A stretch of 64,000 nt of DNA from positions 59,228 through 123,227 of the forward strand of contig NZ_BAOQ01000014.1 of NCBI RefSeq assembly GCF_000344155.1, written 5' to 3'. Positions 54,866 through 64,000 of the stretch are shown here, piece after piece; within the stretch, counting starts at the first letter, position 1, and every line of letters begins with the position of its first letter. The notes under the pieces are model-generated. The model ran no database searches and was not told the origin of the DNA. It worked only from the letters and a program-made list of their open reading frames with translations. This DNA comes from Gordonia paraffinivorans NBRC 108238 (GTDB lineage: Bacteria; Actinomycetota; Actinomycetes; Mycobacteriales; Mycobacteriaceae). A program made the translations under genes and the position numbers.

Positions 54866-56693
54866 TCGCTTGACCATCTCCGACCTGAGCACGACGAGGA
54901 TCGCACCCGAGGCGAACCGCGGCGCCGCGGCGCGTCCCACGTTCTCGTACCGGCAGACCTACCACGACCGAATCGCGCGCAAGATCCTCGCGGAGTTCTC
55001 CCATGAACGGGCGCTGTCCCCGGTCGAGACCTCGCCCGGGGCCTACGTCGTGACCTCCGCCGACGGCCGCACCGAGTACCGGTTCCGCGCCGAGGTGCTG
55101 TCCCTGGAGAACTGGGCCATCGACCAATCCTCGCTGCGCAGGGTCCGCGACGGCGAAGAACTCCCGATCGACGCGGTCGCGCTCGTCATCGATCTCGCGC
55201 CGATGCTCGGCATCGGCCCCCATGCGCTTCCGGAGTATCTCGAGGAGTTCGTCAACACCCTTGCCCTGTCCACGGACCGCCCCGACGAACGACGCATCGC
55301 CGCAAGCGATCTCGCGCACGCTGACTTCCAGACCATCGAGAAGACGATGACCGAGGGCCACCCGTGCATCGTCGCCAACGCCGGGCGGCTCGGTTTCAGT
55401 GCCTCCGACGTCGAGCGGTATGCCCCGGAGACGGGCAACCCGTTCCGGCTCATCTGGGTCGCCGCACGCCGCGAGGACTGCGATGTCGCGACCGTCGGCG
55501 GCCTCGACTACCAGTCCATGCTCGTCGACGAGCTCGGTGCCGACACGCTCGCCGGCTTCGACGCTGTGCTTCGCGAATCCGGCTGCGACCCGGAGGATTA
55601 CCACTACCTGCCGGCGCATCCGTGGCAGTGGGACGAGAAGATCCGAAAGCTGTACTCGGCGGACATCGCCGCCGGCCGCATCATCCGCGTCGGGTCGAGC
55701 CCGGACCTCTACCAGGCCCAGCAGTCGATCCGCACCATGTTCAACGCAACGACACCGGCGCGGCACTACGTGAAGACCGCGCTGTCGATCGTCAACATGG
55801 GCTTCACGCGCGGCATGTCGGCCGACTACATGCGTACGACCCCGCTGATCAACGACTGGGTGCGCACCCTCGTGGCCGACGACCCGTACCTCGCGGCGAT
55901 CGGGTTCGAGATGATCTACGAGGTTGCGGCGATCGGTTACCGCAGCCCGACGTTCAACGCGATCACCCAGCCGGGGTCGGAGTTCCGCAAGATCCTCTCC
56001 GCGCTGTGGCGTCAGAGTCCGGTTCCCCTGCTGTCCGGCGACGAGCACCTGGCGACCATGGCGTCGCTGCTGCACGTCGACCACCGCGGCGACCCGCTGG
56101 TCGGGGCGTTCATCGAGCGTTCCGGAATCCCTGCGGCCGAGTGGATTCGGCGGTATCTGCGCACCTACCTGCATCCGGTCGCCTATCTGCTCTACCGCTA
56201 CCAGCTGAAGTTCTCCCCGCACGGCGAGAACCTGATCCTCATCCTCGACGACGGGCTGCCGGTCCGCGCGATCCTCAAGGACATCGGTGAGGAGGTGTCG
56301 GTCTTCGGCAACCCGGAGGGCTTCCCGGAGAACTGTTCCCGGGTCCTCACCACCGAACCCGACGAGATCCGCAACCTCGGGGTGCTGTCGGACATCTTCG
56401 ACGACTTCTTGCGGCCACTCGCCGCGGTCCTGCACACCCACGGCCTGGTCTCCGACGGCCGGTTCTGGGATCTGGTCGCCGAGAGCCTGCACGAGTTCGT
56501 CGACACCCACCCCGATCTCGCGGATGCCTTCGCCCGCTGGGATCTATTCGCACCCGAGTTCGCGGCCGTGCACATGAACGGCCTGCAATTGCGGAACAAC
56601 AAGCGGATGGTCGACATCGAGGACTCCTACGCGTCGCTGATCGACGCCGAGCACATGCTGACCAATCCCGTCGCCGGCCGGACGGGACGGTGA
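54858..56693 (+). CDS. IucA/IucC-type NIS siderophore synthetase
   Basis: A 611-aa NRPS-independent siderophore synthetase. [16 protein letters not shown] is the ATP-site segment in the variant seen in DesD/AlcC/RhbC-like enzymes, and [29 protein letters not shown], and [13 protein letters not shown] follow. It condenses carboxylates (citrate or a hydroxamate's succinyl arm) with amines or hydroxylamines using ATP. The GTG at 54858 has GAGG 11 nt upstream and overlaps the acyltransferase stop; a TTG at 54870 is possible. Only one NIS synthetase is present. Confidence 0.92.
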   Translation: MRDRLTISDLSTTRIAPEANRGAAARPTFSYRQTYHDRIARKILAEFSHERALSPVETSPGAYVVTSADGRTEYRFRAEVLSLENWAIDQSSLRRVRDGEELPIDAVALVIDLAPMLGIGPHALPEYLEEFVNTLALSTDRPDERRIAASDLAHADFQTIEKTMTEGHPCIVANAGRLGFSASDVERYAPETGNPFRLIWVAARREDCDVATVGGLDYQSMLVDELGADTLAGFDAVLRESGCDPEDYHYLPAHPWQWDEKIRKLYSADIAAGRIIRVGSSPDLYQAQQSIRTMFNATTPARHYVKTALSIVNMGFTRGMSADYMRTTPLINDWVRTLVADDPYLAAIGFEMIYEVAAIGYRSPTFNAITQPGSEFRKILSALWRQSPVPLLSGDEHLATMASLLHVDHRGDPLVGAFIERSGIPAAEWIRRYLRTYLHPVAYLLYRYQLKFSPHGENLILILDDGLPVRAILKDIGEEVSVFGNPEGFPENCSRVLTTEPDEIRNLGVLSDIFDDFLRPLAAVLHTHGLVSDGRFWDLVAESLHEFVDTHPDLADAFARWDLFAPEFAAVHMNGLQLRNNKRMVDIEDSYASLIDAEHMLTNPVAGRTGR

Positions 56694-56697
56694 TCGC

Positions 56698-59073
56698 ATG
56701 AGCATCACCGGGTCCCCCGTCATCGAAGCGACCGTTGAGATCCTCCGTGACGCCCACGGCATTCCGCACGTGCTGGCGTCCACCCCGGAAGGGGCCGTCT
56801 ACGGGCAGGGACGTGCCTGCGCGCTGGACCGACGCTGGCAGATCGAATGGATGCGCCTGCGCGCCGAGGGCCGTACCGCCGAGGTGTTCGGGGCGTCGTG
56901 CGTCGAATGGGACGTCTTCGCGCGCCGCGCGGAACTCGACGTCGCCGCCAGGCGGATTCACGACGCGTCGTCCGAACGCACCCGGCGGCTGCTGCAGGCC
57001 TACGCCGACGGGGTGAACAGCACCCTCTCGGAGTTCGGGAACGCCGACGGTGCAACGCATCCCGAGGCACTCGAGTTCGAGGCGCTCGACCACACGCCGC
57101 GACCGTGGCAGCCGTGGACCCCGATCTCGGTGTTCATCATGCACCACGTGCTGTTCGGCCGGTTCACCACGAAGCTCTTCCGCCTGCACGCCTGCCGCTT
57201 CCTCGGTCTGGATGCGCTGGCGTTCTGGGACTTCGAGAAGCGCGAGGCCGATCCGACCGTCCCGGCGATGCCCAACCAGGCGTTCCTCGACGAGATCCTC
57301 GCACTGACCGATCCGACCGGAACGCCGGCGACCGGCGAGACCCTCGACCTCGGTGATCCGATGTCGGGCAGCAACGCCTGGGGCGTGTCGGCCGGCCGCA
57401 GCAGCACCGGCTCACCCATCGTCGCTGGCGATCCGCACCGGTTCCTCGAACTGCCCGGCATCTACCAGCAGTTCCACCTGGCATCGACCGATCCGTCGGC
57501 GTCGTTCGACATGCTCGGCTTCGCCTTCGCCGGTGTCCCCGGCGTACCGCACTTCGCTCAGGGTCCCGAAATCGCCTGGGGCATCACCAATGCCATGGCC
57601 GACTACCAGGATCTCTACATCGAGCAGCTGACCCGCGACGACTCGGGCGCGCTGCTCGTCGAGGCGCCCGGCGGCGAGCGTGTCCCGGCGCGGACCCGCA
57701 GCGAGCAGATCGATGTCCGAGACGCCGAACCCGTTGCGGTGCAGGTGATCACCACGCCCAACGGCACCGTGGTGTTCGGCGGACCCGACGAGACGTTCGC
57801 AATGAGCCTGCGGTCGCCGCTGCTGTCCGAGGAGGTCACCTTCGACGCCCCGCTCGATCTTCTGTTCGCGCGCACCGTCGCCGACGTCGAGGCAGCGCTG
57901 TCGGCCTGGGTGGAACCGGTCAACCGGGCGGTGATCGCACACGCCGACGGCACCGTCGCCACCCACTTGGCCGGCCGGGTGCCGGCGCGCGCCCCGGAGA
58001 ACCACTGGCTGCCCGTGCCGGGCTGGGACGAGCGCTACCAGTGGCGCGGATACGAACCCGGCACACTGCACGAGCCCGGCTTCGATGCCACGCTCCCCGA
58101 CGGCGGGGTCACGGTGACCGCCAACCAGCGCATCTCCGGCGTCCCGCCGCTGCAACCGACGTCCACCGAGTGCGTTGAGCACTTCCGCGCCTCGCGGATC
58201 ACCGCACGGCTCGACGAACTGACCTCGGTCAGCCCCGAGGACTGCGCCGACATCCATCGCGACGTTCGGCTCGACCAGGCTGCGGTGGTCCAGGGGCTCC
58301 TGGCCCGCGTCGTCGGCAACACCCCGGCCGCGGAGGAGATCCGGCAGCGGATCCTGGACTGGGATCGCACCATGACGGCCGACAGCACGGACGCCTACCT
58401 GTTCGCCGAGTTCCGCAGCCAGCTGGTGCGCGCCGTCGCCGCCACCGACGCGCTCGCGCCGCTACGCGGCCCGCACGGTTTCCCGACAGTGCTCCAGCCG
58501 TGGTTCGTTCCCGAACCGCGTCTCGCCACGGCGATCACGTCCGTCGTCGAGAAGTCCGCTCTCATCGGCATCGACATCGAAGCGGTCGCCCTGTCGGCGC
58601 TCGACGCCGTCGTCACGCGGGTGGAGGCACTCGGCGGGGCACCTGAGTGGGGAACCGTCCACGTCTTGGCCCCGATCCACGGTTTCGACCTGGTCGGCGC
58701 CTCACCCGATCATCCCGAGCTGTTCGCCCGGCTGCGGCCGACGCCGCTGCCGCTCGCCGGTGACACCGAATGTGTTTTCGCCAACGCCTCGGCGGTGGGC
58801 ACCCACGTGTGCATCACCGGTTCGGCGGCGCGGTACGTGTGGGACCTGTCCGATCCGTCCGCCAGCCGGTGGATCGTGCCGCTGGGCGCCTCCGGCGATC
58901 CGCGCTCCGGGCACTTCCAGGACCAGGCCGCCGACTGGGCGGCCGGACGGCTGCTCCCGGTGGAACGCGACTGGGATGTCCTGCGCGGCCCCACCACCGA
59001 CCCGCACACCGCACCGGCCACCACATCGACCCCGACTTCCCTTTCGACTCAGGAGGATTCGTGTCAGCCCTGA
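56698..59073 (+). CDS. Penicillin-acylase-type Ntn hydrolase (PvdQ-like)
   Basis: A 791-aa proenzyme of the penicillin G acylase/PvdQ family. Autocleavage would occur at Gly224-Ser225 in [14 protein letters not shown], giving a chain of about 224 aa and a beta chain of about 567 aa with N-terminal nucleophile Ser225. [19 protein letters not shown] at the N-terminus and [26 protein letters not shown] are family hallmarks. Unlike PvdQ it shows no signal peptide, so it is probably cytoplasmic. In pyoverdine synthesis PvdQ removes a fatty acid from the precursor; an equivalent role here is inferred from context. Gap to the NIS gene is 4 nt. Confidence 0.9.
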   Translation: MSITGSPVIEATVEILRDAHGIPHVLASTPEGAVYGQGRACALDRRWQIEWMRLRAEGRTAEVFGASCVEWDVFARRAELDVAARRIHDASSERTRRLLQAYADGVNSTLSEFGNADGATHPEALEFEALDHTPRPWQPWTPISVFIMHHVLFGRFTTKLFRLHACRFLGLDALAFWDFEKREADPTVPAMPNQAFLDEILALTDPTGTPATGETLDLGDPMSGSNAWGVSAGRSSTGSPIVAGDPHRFLELPGIYQQFHLASTDPSASFDMLGFAFAGVPGVPHFAQGPEIAWGITNAMADYQDLYIEQLTRDDSGALLVEAPGGERVPARTRSEQIDVRDAEPVAVQVITTPNGTVVFGGPDETFAMSLRSPLLSEEVTFDAPLDLLFARTVADVEAALSAWVEPVNRAVIAHADGTVATHLAGRVPARAPENHWLPVPGWDERYQWRGYEPGTLHEPGFDATLPDGGVTVTANQRISGVPPLQPTSTECVEHFRASRITARLDELTSVSPEDCADIHRDVRLDQAAVVQGLLARVVGNTPAAEEIRQRILDWDRTMTADSTDAYLFAEFRSQLVRAVAATDALAPLRGPHGFPTVLQPWFVPEPRLATAITSVVEKSALIGIDIEAVALSALDAVVTRVEALGGAPEWGTVHVLAPIHGFDLVGASPDHPELFARLRPTPLPLAGDTECVFANASAVGTHVCITGSAARYVWDLSDPSASRWIVPLGASGDPRSGHFQDQAADWAAGRLLPVERDWDVLRGPTTDPHTAPATTSTPTSLSTQEDSCQP

Positions 59074-60530
59074 CCGATGCGCGACTCACGCTGCTGCGCC
59101 GGCGGCTCGAGCGGACCGAGACCGTCCCGCTCGCGACCGCCGGCGCAGTCGCCGATACCGCGCCCGCCGCGACAGTTCCCCCGGCTGCGTTCGGCGACCT
59201 CGGTGTCGCGGAGCGTCGCATGTGGAAGATCTACGAACTCGACCCGAAGTCGGTGTCCCACAACATCGGGCTTGTCCTCGAGTTCGGCGGCGCCCGCACC
59301 GTCGAGTCCGTGGTCGCGGCCGCCGAGCTGCTGGTCGAGAAGTTCGAGGTGCTGCGCTCGATCGTCGAGGTCGACGCCGACGGTATCCCGCATCGCACGA
59401 AGGTGACCCGCGAAGGGCGCTGGAACCCCGAGCATACGGTGTGGACCTGGGGCTTCGAGCCGACCGAGGCACAGTCCGGCGGCGCCGCCGACGTCGACTC
59501 CGTCGCCACGGAGCTCACTCGCCGTCCGTTCGACCTGTTCACCGAAACCCCGCTGCGGCTTCGGGTCTCCGGCTGCGACGGGAGGGTCACGATGATCCTC
59601 GTCGTACACCACCTCGCGGTCGACGACACGTCGTGGCCGCCGTTGCTCGGCACCCTGATCTCGGGCGACTGGCCCGGCGACGCCGGTCTGGACTCACGGC
59701 CAGCCGATCCGGGCGAGACCACCGCCTCCTCGGCCGCCGAGGCCGCCGTACGCCACGCGCTGGACACCTGGGGCGCCGAGGGCATCCGCTACCCAATCTC
59801 CGGTGAGCTGCCCGCCGAGAGTCCAGCCGACAGCTGGCTGTCCCCGATGGACGACCGCGAGGGCGTGAAGGTCTCCGCCCCGGTCGCCAACGACTCGCTC
59901 ACCGCGCTGCAGCGCACCGCCGCGGCCGTGGGCGCCACTGGGAACGCACTGCTCATCGCCATCTGCTCGCTCGCGACCCACGCGCTCACCGGTTCGGAGG
60001 ACCACGTGCTCGTCGTCCCCGCCGACAACCGCAACCGGTCCCAGTCCCCGGAGCGGATCGGCTACTGCGGCAACATCATCCCGATGCGATTCCGTGTCGA
60101 TCCGAACGCCTCCGTCGCGCAGGCGCTGCGCGACGCCGGCTCGGTCATCTACCAGGCGATGGAGCACTCCGGCACCGACTTCGGGCCGATCCTCACCGCG
60201 ATCCGCCAGGCCGGCGGACGGTTCCCGGTCATGGAGATCATGGCCTCGGTCCGCCCTGCGCCCCTGCGCGGCATCCCGCAACCAGCCGACGCCCCGGTCA
60301 CATGCCGCTCGGTGTTCAACGGCATCGCCAACTACCCGCTGTCCATAGCCTTCGAGGCCGACGAACATGCCACCCATATCGAGGTCGATCACCAGCCCGG
60401 CGTCGTTCCCGACGCCATCGCGGAGCGCGCCACGGCGGTCCTGACCGGACTCGTCGACCTCGTCCCGCAGTCTCTCCACTCCACCGTGTCCGAACTCGTC
60501 GCAGGACTCGAGAGACGAGGCCGCGGATGA
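59061..60530 (+). CDS. Stand-alone NRPS condensation domain protein
   Basis: A 489-aa condensation-domain protein with active-site HHLAVDDTS (His183-His184, Asp188), [12 protein letters not shown] at the start, and late [22 protein letters not shown] and ANYPLSIAF segments. No carrier or adenylation domain is attached. Like VibH, it could join a carrier-bound aryl- or acyl-heterocycle to a free amine. The GTG start has AGGAGG upstream and overlaps the acylase end by 13 nt. It overlaps the decarboxylase start as ATGA. Confidence 0.88.
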   Translation: MSALTDARLTLLRRRLERTETVPLATAGAVADTAPAATVPPAAFGDLGVAERRMWKIYELDPKSVSHNIGLVLEFGGARTVESVVAAAELLVEKFEVLRSIVEVDADGIPHRTKVTREGRWNPEHTVWTWGFEPTEAQSGGAADVDSVATELTRRPFDLFTETPLRLRVSGCDGRVTMILVVHHLAVDDTSWPPLLGTLISGDWPGDAGLDSRPADPGETTASSAAEAAVRHALDTWGAEGIRYPISGELPAESPADSWLSPMDDREGVKVSAPVANDSLTALQRTAAAVGATGNALLIAICSLATHALTGSEDHVLVVPADNRNRSQSPERIGYCGNIIPMRFRVDPNASVAQALRDAGSVIYQAMEHSGTDFGPILTAIRQAGGRFPVMEIMASVRPAPLRGIPQPADAPVTCRSVFNGIANYPLSIAFEADEHATHIEVDHQPGVVPDAIAERATAVLTGLVDLVPQSLHSTVSELVAGLERRGRG

Positions 60531-62140
60531 GCGGCCGACCATCCTACGGAGCGGACTCCCGCTCCACTGCAACCGAATCCGTAGCTCTTGTCCACGCAGG
60601 GAGAGACTCAGTGATCGACGACCGCACGTCCGCATCCCAGACCTCACGTTTCGCCCGGCCGGGCACCGGCTGGACGGAGGTGGGGCGCGGGCTGGCCGAG
60701 GCTGCCAAAGCGGTCGCCGCGCACCATCACGGCGCTCCGCTCCCCAGCGGCGACCCGGTGTCGGTGCTCTCCGCGGTCACCGAGGCCGTCGGCGCCGAGG
60801 GCATCCCGGAGACCGGGATCGGCGAGTCCGAGGCGCTGCGGCGCATGGCGCGTCTCGTCGCGGAGTACGGGCTGGATCTCACCCACCCGCTGACCGCCGC
60901 GCACCTGCAACCGGCCCCGCTCTCGGTGGCGGTCGCCGCCGATGCGCTCGCCAGCGCGACCAATGCCTCGCTGGACACCTACGACTCGGGTCCGGCCACC
61001 CTGGCGCTGGAGACCTGGACCGTCCAGTCCCTGGCCCGGATGGCCGGTTTCGGACCTCAGTCGGGCGGTGTCTTCTCCCCCGGTGGCTCGATCTCGAATC
61101 TGTTGGCCCTGATGATCGCCCGCGATCACACCGCTTCCCGACTCGGTGTCGACGTCCGTCACGACGGTGTGGCGGCACTGCGCCGCCCGGTGGTGTTCTG
61201 CTCTCGCGTCGCTCACTTCTCGGTTCATCGCGCTTGTGCCGCACTGGGTCTCGGCGAATCGGCGGTCGTCGGAGTGGAGGTCGACTCACACCACCGGATG
61301 ATCCCGGAGGCCCTCGAGTCCGCGATCCGCAAGGCTGGCGACGTGACGCCGCTGGCCATCGTCGCCACCGCGGGCACCACCGACTTCGGCACCATCGACC
61401 CGCTGACCGAGATCGCCGACATCGCCGAGCGCCACGAGATCTGGTTGCATGTCGACGCCGCCTACGGTTTCGGTTCGCTGTTCTCCGACCGGCTCTGTGG
61501 TCTGCTCACCGGTATCGACCGCGCCGACTCGGTGACCCTCGACCTGCACAAGGTCGGCTGGCAGCCGGCTGCCGCGAGCCTGATGCTCCTCGCCGACGCC
61601 GGCCGCTTCGCCTCGCTGAACCGTTCGGTCGCCTACCTCAACCCCGACGACGACGTCGAGGCCGGTTTCAGCGGTCTACTCGGCCAGACCCTGCAGACCA
61701 CACGGCGCCCCGACGTGCTGAAGGTCGCCACGACGCTGATGGCCTACGGACGGCGCACTCTCGGCGAGATGCTCGAGAAGTGCAACGACCTCGCGCTCTA
61801 CGCCGAACAGCGTATCGCCACCGAACTGCAGCTCGAACTCGTCGCCCCGGTCACGCTGACCACCGTCGTGTTCCGGTACCGCTGCGCCGATCTCGACGTC
61901 GTGAACGGTGAGCTCCGCCGTCGCCTCATCTCCGAGGGCACGGCGCTGATCGGCCGCACGCAGGTACGCATCCCCGGCGAGGACGAACCCCAGACCTGCT
62001 TGAAGCTGACGCTTCTGAATCCCGACGCCACCCAGAGCGACATCGACGCGCTCTTCGACGAACTCCTGCGCGTCGCATTGGAAGTGGAATCCGAGGGCAC
62101 CGACACCCAGAGTGAGAAGATGGTGAGGGTATCCGAATGA
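60527..62140 (+). CDS. PLP-dependent decarboxylase (diaminobutyrate/lysine type)
   Basis: A 537-aa group II decarboxylase. The GGVFSPGGSISNLLALMIAR cofactor region, AIVATAGTTDFGTIDPL, LHVDAAYGFGSL and the PLP lysine (residue 342) in DLHKVGWQP are clear. It resembles L-2,4-diaminobutyrate and siderophore lysine decarboxylases (RhbB, DesA), producing a diamine (1,3-diaminopropane, putrescine or cadaverine). The ATG overlaps the previous stop; a GTG at 60611 with a good GGGAGA site would give 509 aa, nearer the usual family length. Confidence 0.88.
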   Translation: MSGRPSYGADSRSTATESVALVHAGRDSVIDDRTSASQTSRFARPGTGWTEVGRGLAEAAKAVAAHHHGAPLPSGDPVSVLSAVTEAVGAEGIPETGIGESEALRRMARLVAEYGLDLTHPLTAAHLQPAPLSVAVAADALASATNASLDTYDSGPATLALETWTVQSLARMAGFGPQSGGVFSPGGSISNLLALMIARDHTASRLGVDVRHDGVAALRRPVVFCSRVAHFSVHRACAALGLGESAVVGVEVDSHHRMIPEALESAIRKAGDVTPLAIVATAGTTDFGTIDPLTEIADIAERHEIWLHVDAAYGFGSLFSDRLCGLLTGIDRADSVTLDLHKVGWQPAAASLMLLADAGRFASLNRSVAYLNPDDDVEAGFSGLLGQTLQTTRRPDVLKVATTLMAYGRRTLGEMLEKCNDLALYAEQRIATELQLELVAPVTLTTVVFRYRCADLDVVNGELRRRLISEGTALIGRTQVRIPGEDEPQTCLKLTLLNPDATQSDIDALFDELLRVALEVESEGTDTQSEKMVRVSE

Positions 62141-63456
62141 CCCGTCAAGAGAAGGTAGACGTACTCGCGATCGGTTGCGGTCCGTTCAACATGGGGCTCG
62201 CCGCCCTGGCATCGACGGTCGACGACTGCGATGTGCTCGTCGTCGACCGTCGATACGAGTTCCGGTGGCACCCGGGGCTGATGTTCCCCGACGCGAGCCT
62301 GCAGGTGTGGTTCCTGTCGGACCTGGTCACCCTCGTCGACCCGACGCATCCGCTGTCGTTCCTGAACTACCTCGCCGATACCAACCGTCTATACCGGTTC
62401 ATGGTCCGGGAGAACTTCTTCCCGAGCCGCCTCGAGTACGAGGACTACCTACTGTGGTGTGTCCGCCGCCTCGACTCGCTGCGCTGGGGCACCACCGTGA
62501 CCGAGGTGGACTGGGACTCCTCGGCCGACGCCTTCCGGGTCACGATGGTGACCAATGGTGCGGAGTCCACCGTGATCGCCCGCCACGTCGTCGTCGGGGT
62601 GGGCACCGAGCCGTTCGTGCCGGAGTCGCTGCAGACCGACTCTCCCAACGTCATCCACAGCTCGGAGTACCTGTACCACCAGGAGCGGGCGCACGCCGCC
62701 GACTCGGTGACCGTGATCGGTTCGGGCCAGTCCGGCGCCGAGATCGTCGCCGACCTGCTAGAGGCGAACTACCACGGCGGCCCCGCCGTCCGCTGGTGGA
62801 CCCGCACCCCGTGGTTCGCGCCGCTGGACTTCACCAAACTGTCGCTGGAGATGACCACCCCGGCGTACATGGACTACTTCGCGAGCCTCCCGGAGGAGGC
62901 CCGCGACCGGATCCGGCCACAGCACTGGCAGTTCCACAAGGGCGTCTCGGCCGATACGCTCGCCCAGGTGCACGAGTTGCTGTACCGCCGCCAGTTCGCC
63001 GAGAAGCTGAACCCTGTGCAGCTGCGTATCTCGACCGCCGTCGAGGGCATCGACACCCTGCCCGACGGCAAGCTACGGGTCCGCGCCCGGCACCTCGACA
63101 CCGGCAACGCCCTGGCGCACACCACCGACCTGGTCGTCGCCTGCACCGGCTACCGTCGTCGTGAGACACCGTTCCTCACCCCGATCGAGCCACTGCTGCA
63201 CCGTGATTCGAAGGGCCGTTACGTCTTCGGCCCTCAGCACCAGGTGGAGACCGAGCCGGCGCTGACCAACCGGCTGTTCATGGTCAACGCCGAGGAGCAC
63301 GCGATCGGTGTCTCCGCACCGAACCTCGACATCGGCGCGGTCCGCAACGCCCGCATCCTCAACACCGCCATGGGCCGCGAGGTGTACCGCCTTCCGACAG
63401 ACACCGCGTTCACCCAGTTCGGCATCGACAACGCTGACGACGTGGTCGCCGAATAG
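62137..63456 (+). CDS. Lysine/diamine N-monooxygenase, IucD/DesB-like
   Basis: A 439-aa FAD/NADPH N-hydroxylase. FAD site AIGCGPFNMGLAAL, substrate-region SLQVWFLSDLVTLVDPTHPLSFLNYL, NADPH site VIGSGQSGAEIVADLL and the ATGY-like VVACTGYRRRETPF are present. It hydroxylates a terminal amine of lysine or of the diamine made by the preceding decarboxylase, giving the substrate of the acyltransferase at 54257. It overlaps the decarboxylase by 4 nt and ends the operon, followed by a hairpin. Confidence 0.94.
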   Translation: MTRQEKVDVLAIGCGPFNMGLAALASTVDDCDVLVVDRRYEFRWHPGLMFPDASLQVWFLSDLVTLVDPTHPLSFLNYLADTNRLYRFMVRENFFPSRLEYEDYLLWCVRRLDSLRWGTTVTEVDWDSSADAFRVTMVTNGAESTVIARHVVVGVGTEPFVPESLQTDSPNVIHSSEYLYHQERAHAADSVTVIGSGQSGAEIVADLLEANYHGGPAVRWWTRTPWFAPLDFTKLSLEMTTPAYMDYFASLPEEARDRIRPQHWQFHKGVSADTLAQVHELLYRRQFAEKLNPVQLRISTAVEGIDTLPDGKLRVRARHLDTGNALAHTTDLVVACTGYRRRETPFLTPIEPLLHRDSKGRYVFGPQHQVETEPALTNRLFMVNAEEHAIGVSAPNLDIGAVRNARILNTAMGREVYRLPTDTAFTQFGIDNADDVVAE

Positions 63457-63473
63457 ACGCGCACAGTCAGAAC

Positions 63474-63506
63474 ACAGCCCGGTCCGCGACGTGCGGGCCG
63501 GGCTGT
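63474..63506 (+). terminator. Terminator hairpin after siderophore operon
   Basis: ACAGCCCGG (63474-63482) pairs with CCGGGCTGT (63498-63506), extended inward by CCGC/GCGG, 18 nt after the hydroxylase stop. No T-run follows. Between here and the IS remnant (63507-63793) I see no gene. Confidence 0.8.
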
Positions 63507-63793
63507 TGCGGTTCATCCGCCGCCTGAGACTCGAGGAGCGATAAGCGACGAGCCACGAAGACCCCCTCGAGATACCTACCCCCGCAACCACTTCCCGCGA
63601 AATCATCCCCTACATGCGGGACCATCCCATTCCCGCCCGGACCGAACCCGGCGATCCCACTGACCGGCCGACGGAAAGGAAGCACTGCTGCGAATCAGTC
63701 TACTACCGAAAGTAGCGGCACCGCAGCATCATCCGTCTGTGGATAGACTTCCTGGGCTGCCCCTCGCCAAACTCGCTGACGATCCCGGCATGT

Positions 63794-64000
63794 GGGGTTG
63801 ACCCCTGATGGTGGACACCTGACTGGCGGGACAGCGGGTCCTGCGGGAAGGATGTCCGTATGTCGGGCAAACGCAAGCAGTAAACCCCGGAGCATCGGGA
63901 GCAGTCCTCCTGCTTGGTGATCGAGGCGGGACGCCTGATCGCGCATGTCGCGAAGGAGATCGGGGTCGGCGAGCAGCTGCTCGGCAGATGGGTGGCTTAG
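63794..64000 (+). mobile_element. IS3-type element, left part, degenerate
   Basis: The segment GTTGACCCCTGATGGTGGAC at about 63797-63816 resembles the left end of actinobacterial IS3-family elements, followed by the start of an OrfA-like transposase gene. The window ends inside the element, so the right end is not seen. Boundary is approximate. Confidence 0.6.
63860..64000 (+). pseudogene. IS3-family transposase OrfA fragment with internal stops
   Basis: GGGAAGG precedes an ATG followed by SGKRKQ, a TAA at codon 8, then TPEHREQSSCLVIEAGRL and AHVAKEIGVGEQLLGRWVA and a TAG at codon 47 (the last bases of the window). The reading matches the N-terminal HTH of IS3/IS911 OrfA, where codon 8 is normally Tyr, so a nonsense change is likely. 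The protein cannot be made intact. Confidence 0.78.

Noticed and set aside
54858..63456. A plain desferrioxamine (desABCD) cluster
   Set aside because: The four functions are present, but gene order differs and the operon also contains an NRPS, a condensation domain and an acylase that desferrioxamine synthesis does not use.
63467..63685. Short minus-strand open frame downstream of the siderophore operon
   Set aside because: It spans the terminator hairpin and has no recognisable similarity or ribosome site.

Overview
High-GC DNA with dense, often 4-nt-overlapping genes, GTG/TTG starts and no visible rRNA or tRNA. Gene content points to an actinobacterium of the Mycobacteriales, most likely a Gordonia-like species (inference, no rRNA in the window). 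The backbone groEL2 / moeA / psd / pssA / AAA ATPase / ybdK-like ligase / sodC / LytR_C protein / DUF3263 / def / GNAT / xthA matches, from memory, the mirror image of the M. tuberculosis Rv0440 to Rv0427c neighbourhood, with several blocks inserted.

Layout. 1-4.8 kb: minus-strand TetR regulator (with a 34-bp tandem repeat at its 3' end), PtpB-like phosphatase, MSMEG_6728-like protein, DsbA/FrnE-like oxidoreductase and groEL2 with two CIRCE operators and a strong terminator. 4.8-9.8 kb: F420-type luciferase-like oxidoreductase, then a run of DUF4178, DUF2617, DUF4247, DUF350 and a membrane spermidine-synthase-like protein. 9.8-18.1 kb: LytS-type kinase and LytTR regulator either side of a Pit phosphate transporter with its DUF47 partner, followed by two small-membrane-protein plus sodium:solute symporter pairs. 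18.3-26.9 kb: amidase, a TetR/MFS divergon, a TetR/heteromeric acyl-CoA dehydrogenase divergon, a second DUF350 gene, a leaderless SRPBCC gene and a HAD phosphatase. 27-32.5 kb: moeA, psd, pssA and a tandem AAA ATPase whose first ATPase site looks dead. 32.6-39.9 kb: lipoprotein and a six-gene Mrp/Mnh cation/proton antiporter operon (AB fusion, C with a long acidic tail, D, E, F, G). 40-47.7 kb: carboxylate-amine ligase, SodC, LytR_C, DUF3263, secreted hydrolase, peptide deformylase, GNAT, a barnase/barstar-like pair and xthA.

47.6-63.5 kb is the most interesting part: an iron-regulated siderophore locus. A divergent control region carries three IdeR/DtxR-like boxes. To the left run an MbtM-like fatty-acyl-AMP ligase and a siderophore-interacting reductase. 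To the right runs a tightly coupled operon: MbtB-like NRPS (two nearly identical aryl-carrier domains, Cy, A, PCP, no thioesterase), an AlcB/MbtK-type acyltransferase, an IucA/IucC (NIS) synthetase, a penicillin-acylase-like Ntn hydrolase without signal peptide, a stand-alone condensation domain, a PLP diamine/amino acid decarboxylase and a lysine/diamine N-hydroxylase. This joins a desferrioxamine-type toolkit (decarboxylase, hydroxylase, acyltransferase, NIS synthetase) to a mycobactin-type aryl/acyl-oxazoline NRPS plus a PvdQ-like acylase. I do not recognise a characterised pathway with this combination. The window closes in a degenerate IS3-type transposase remnant.
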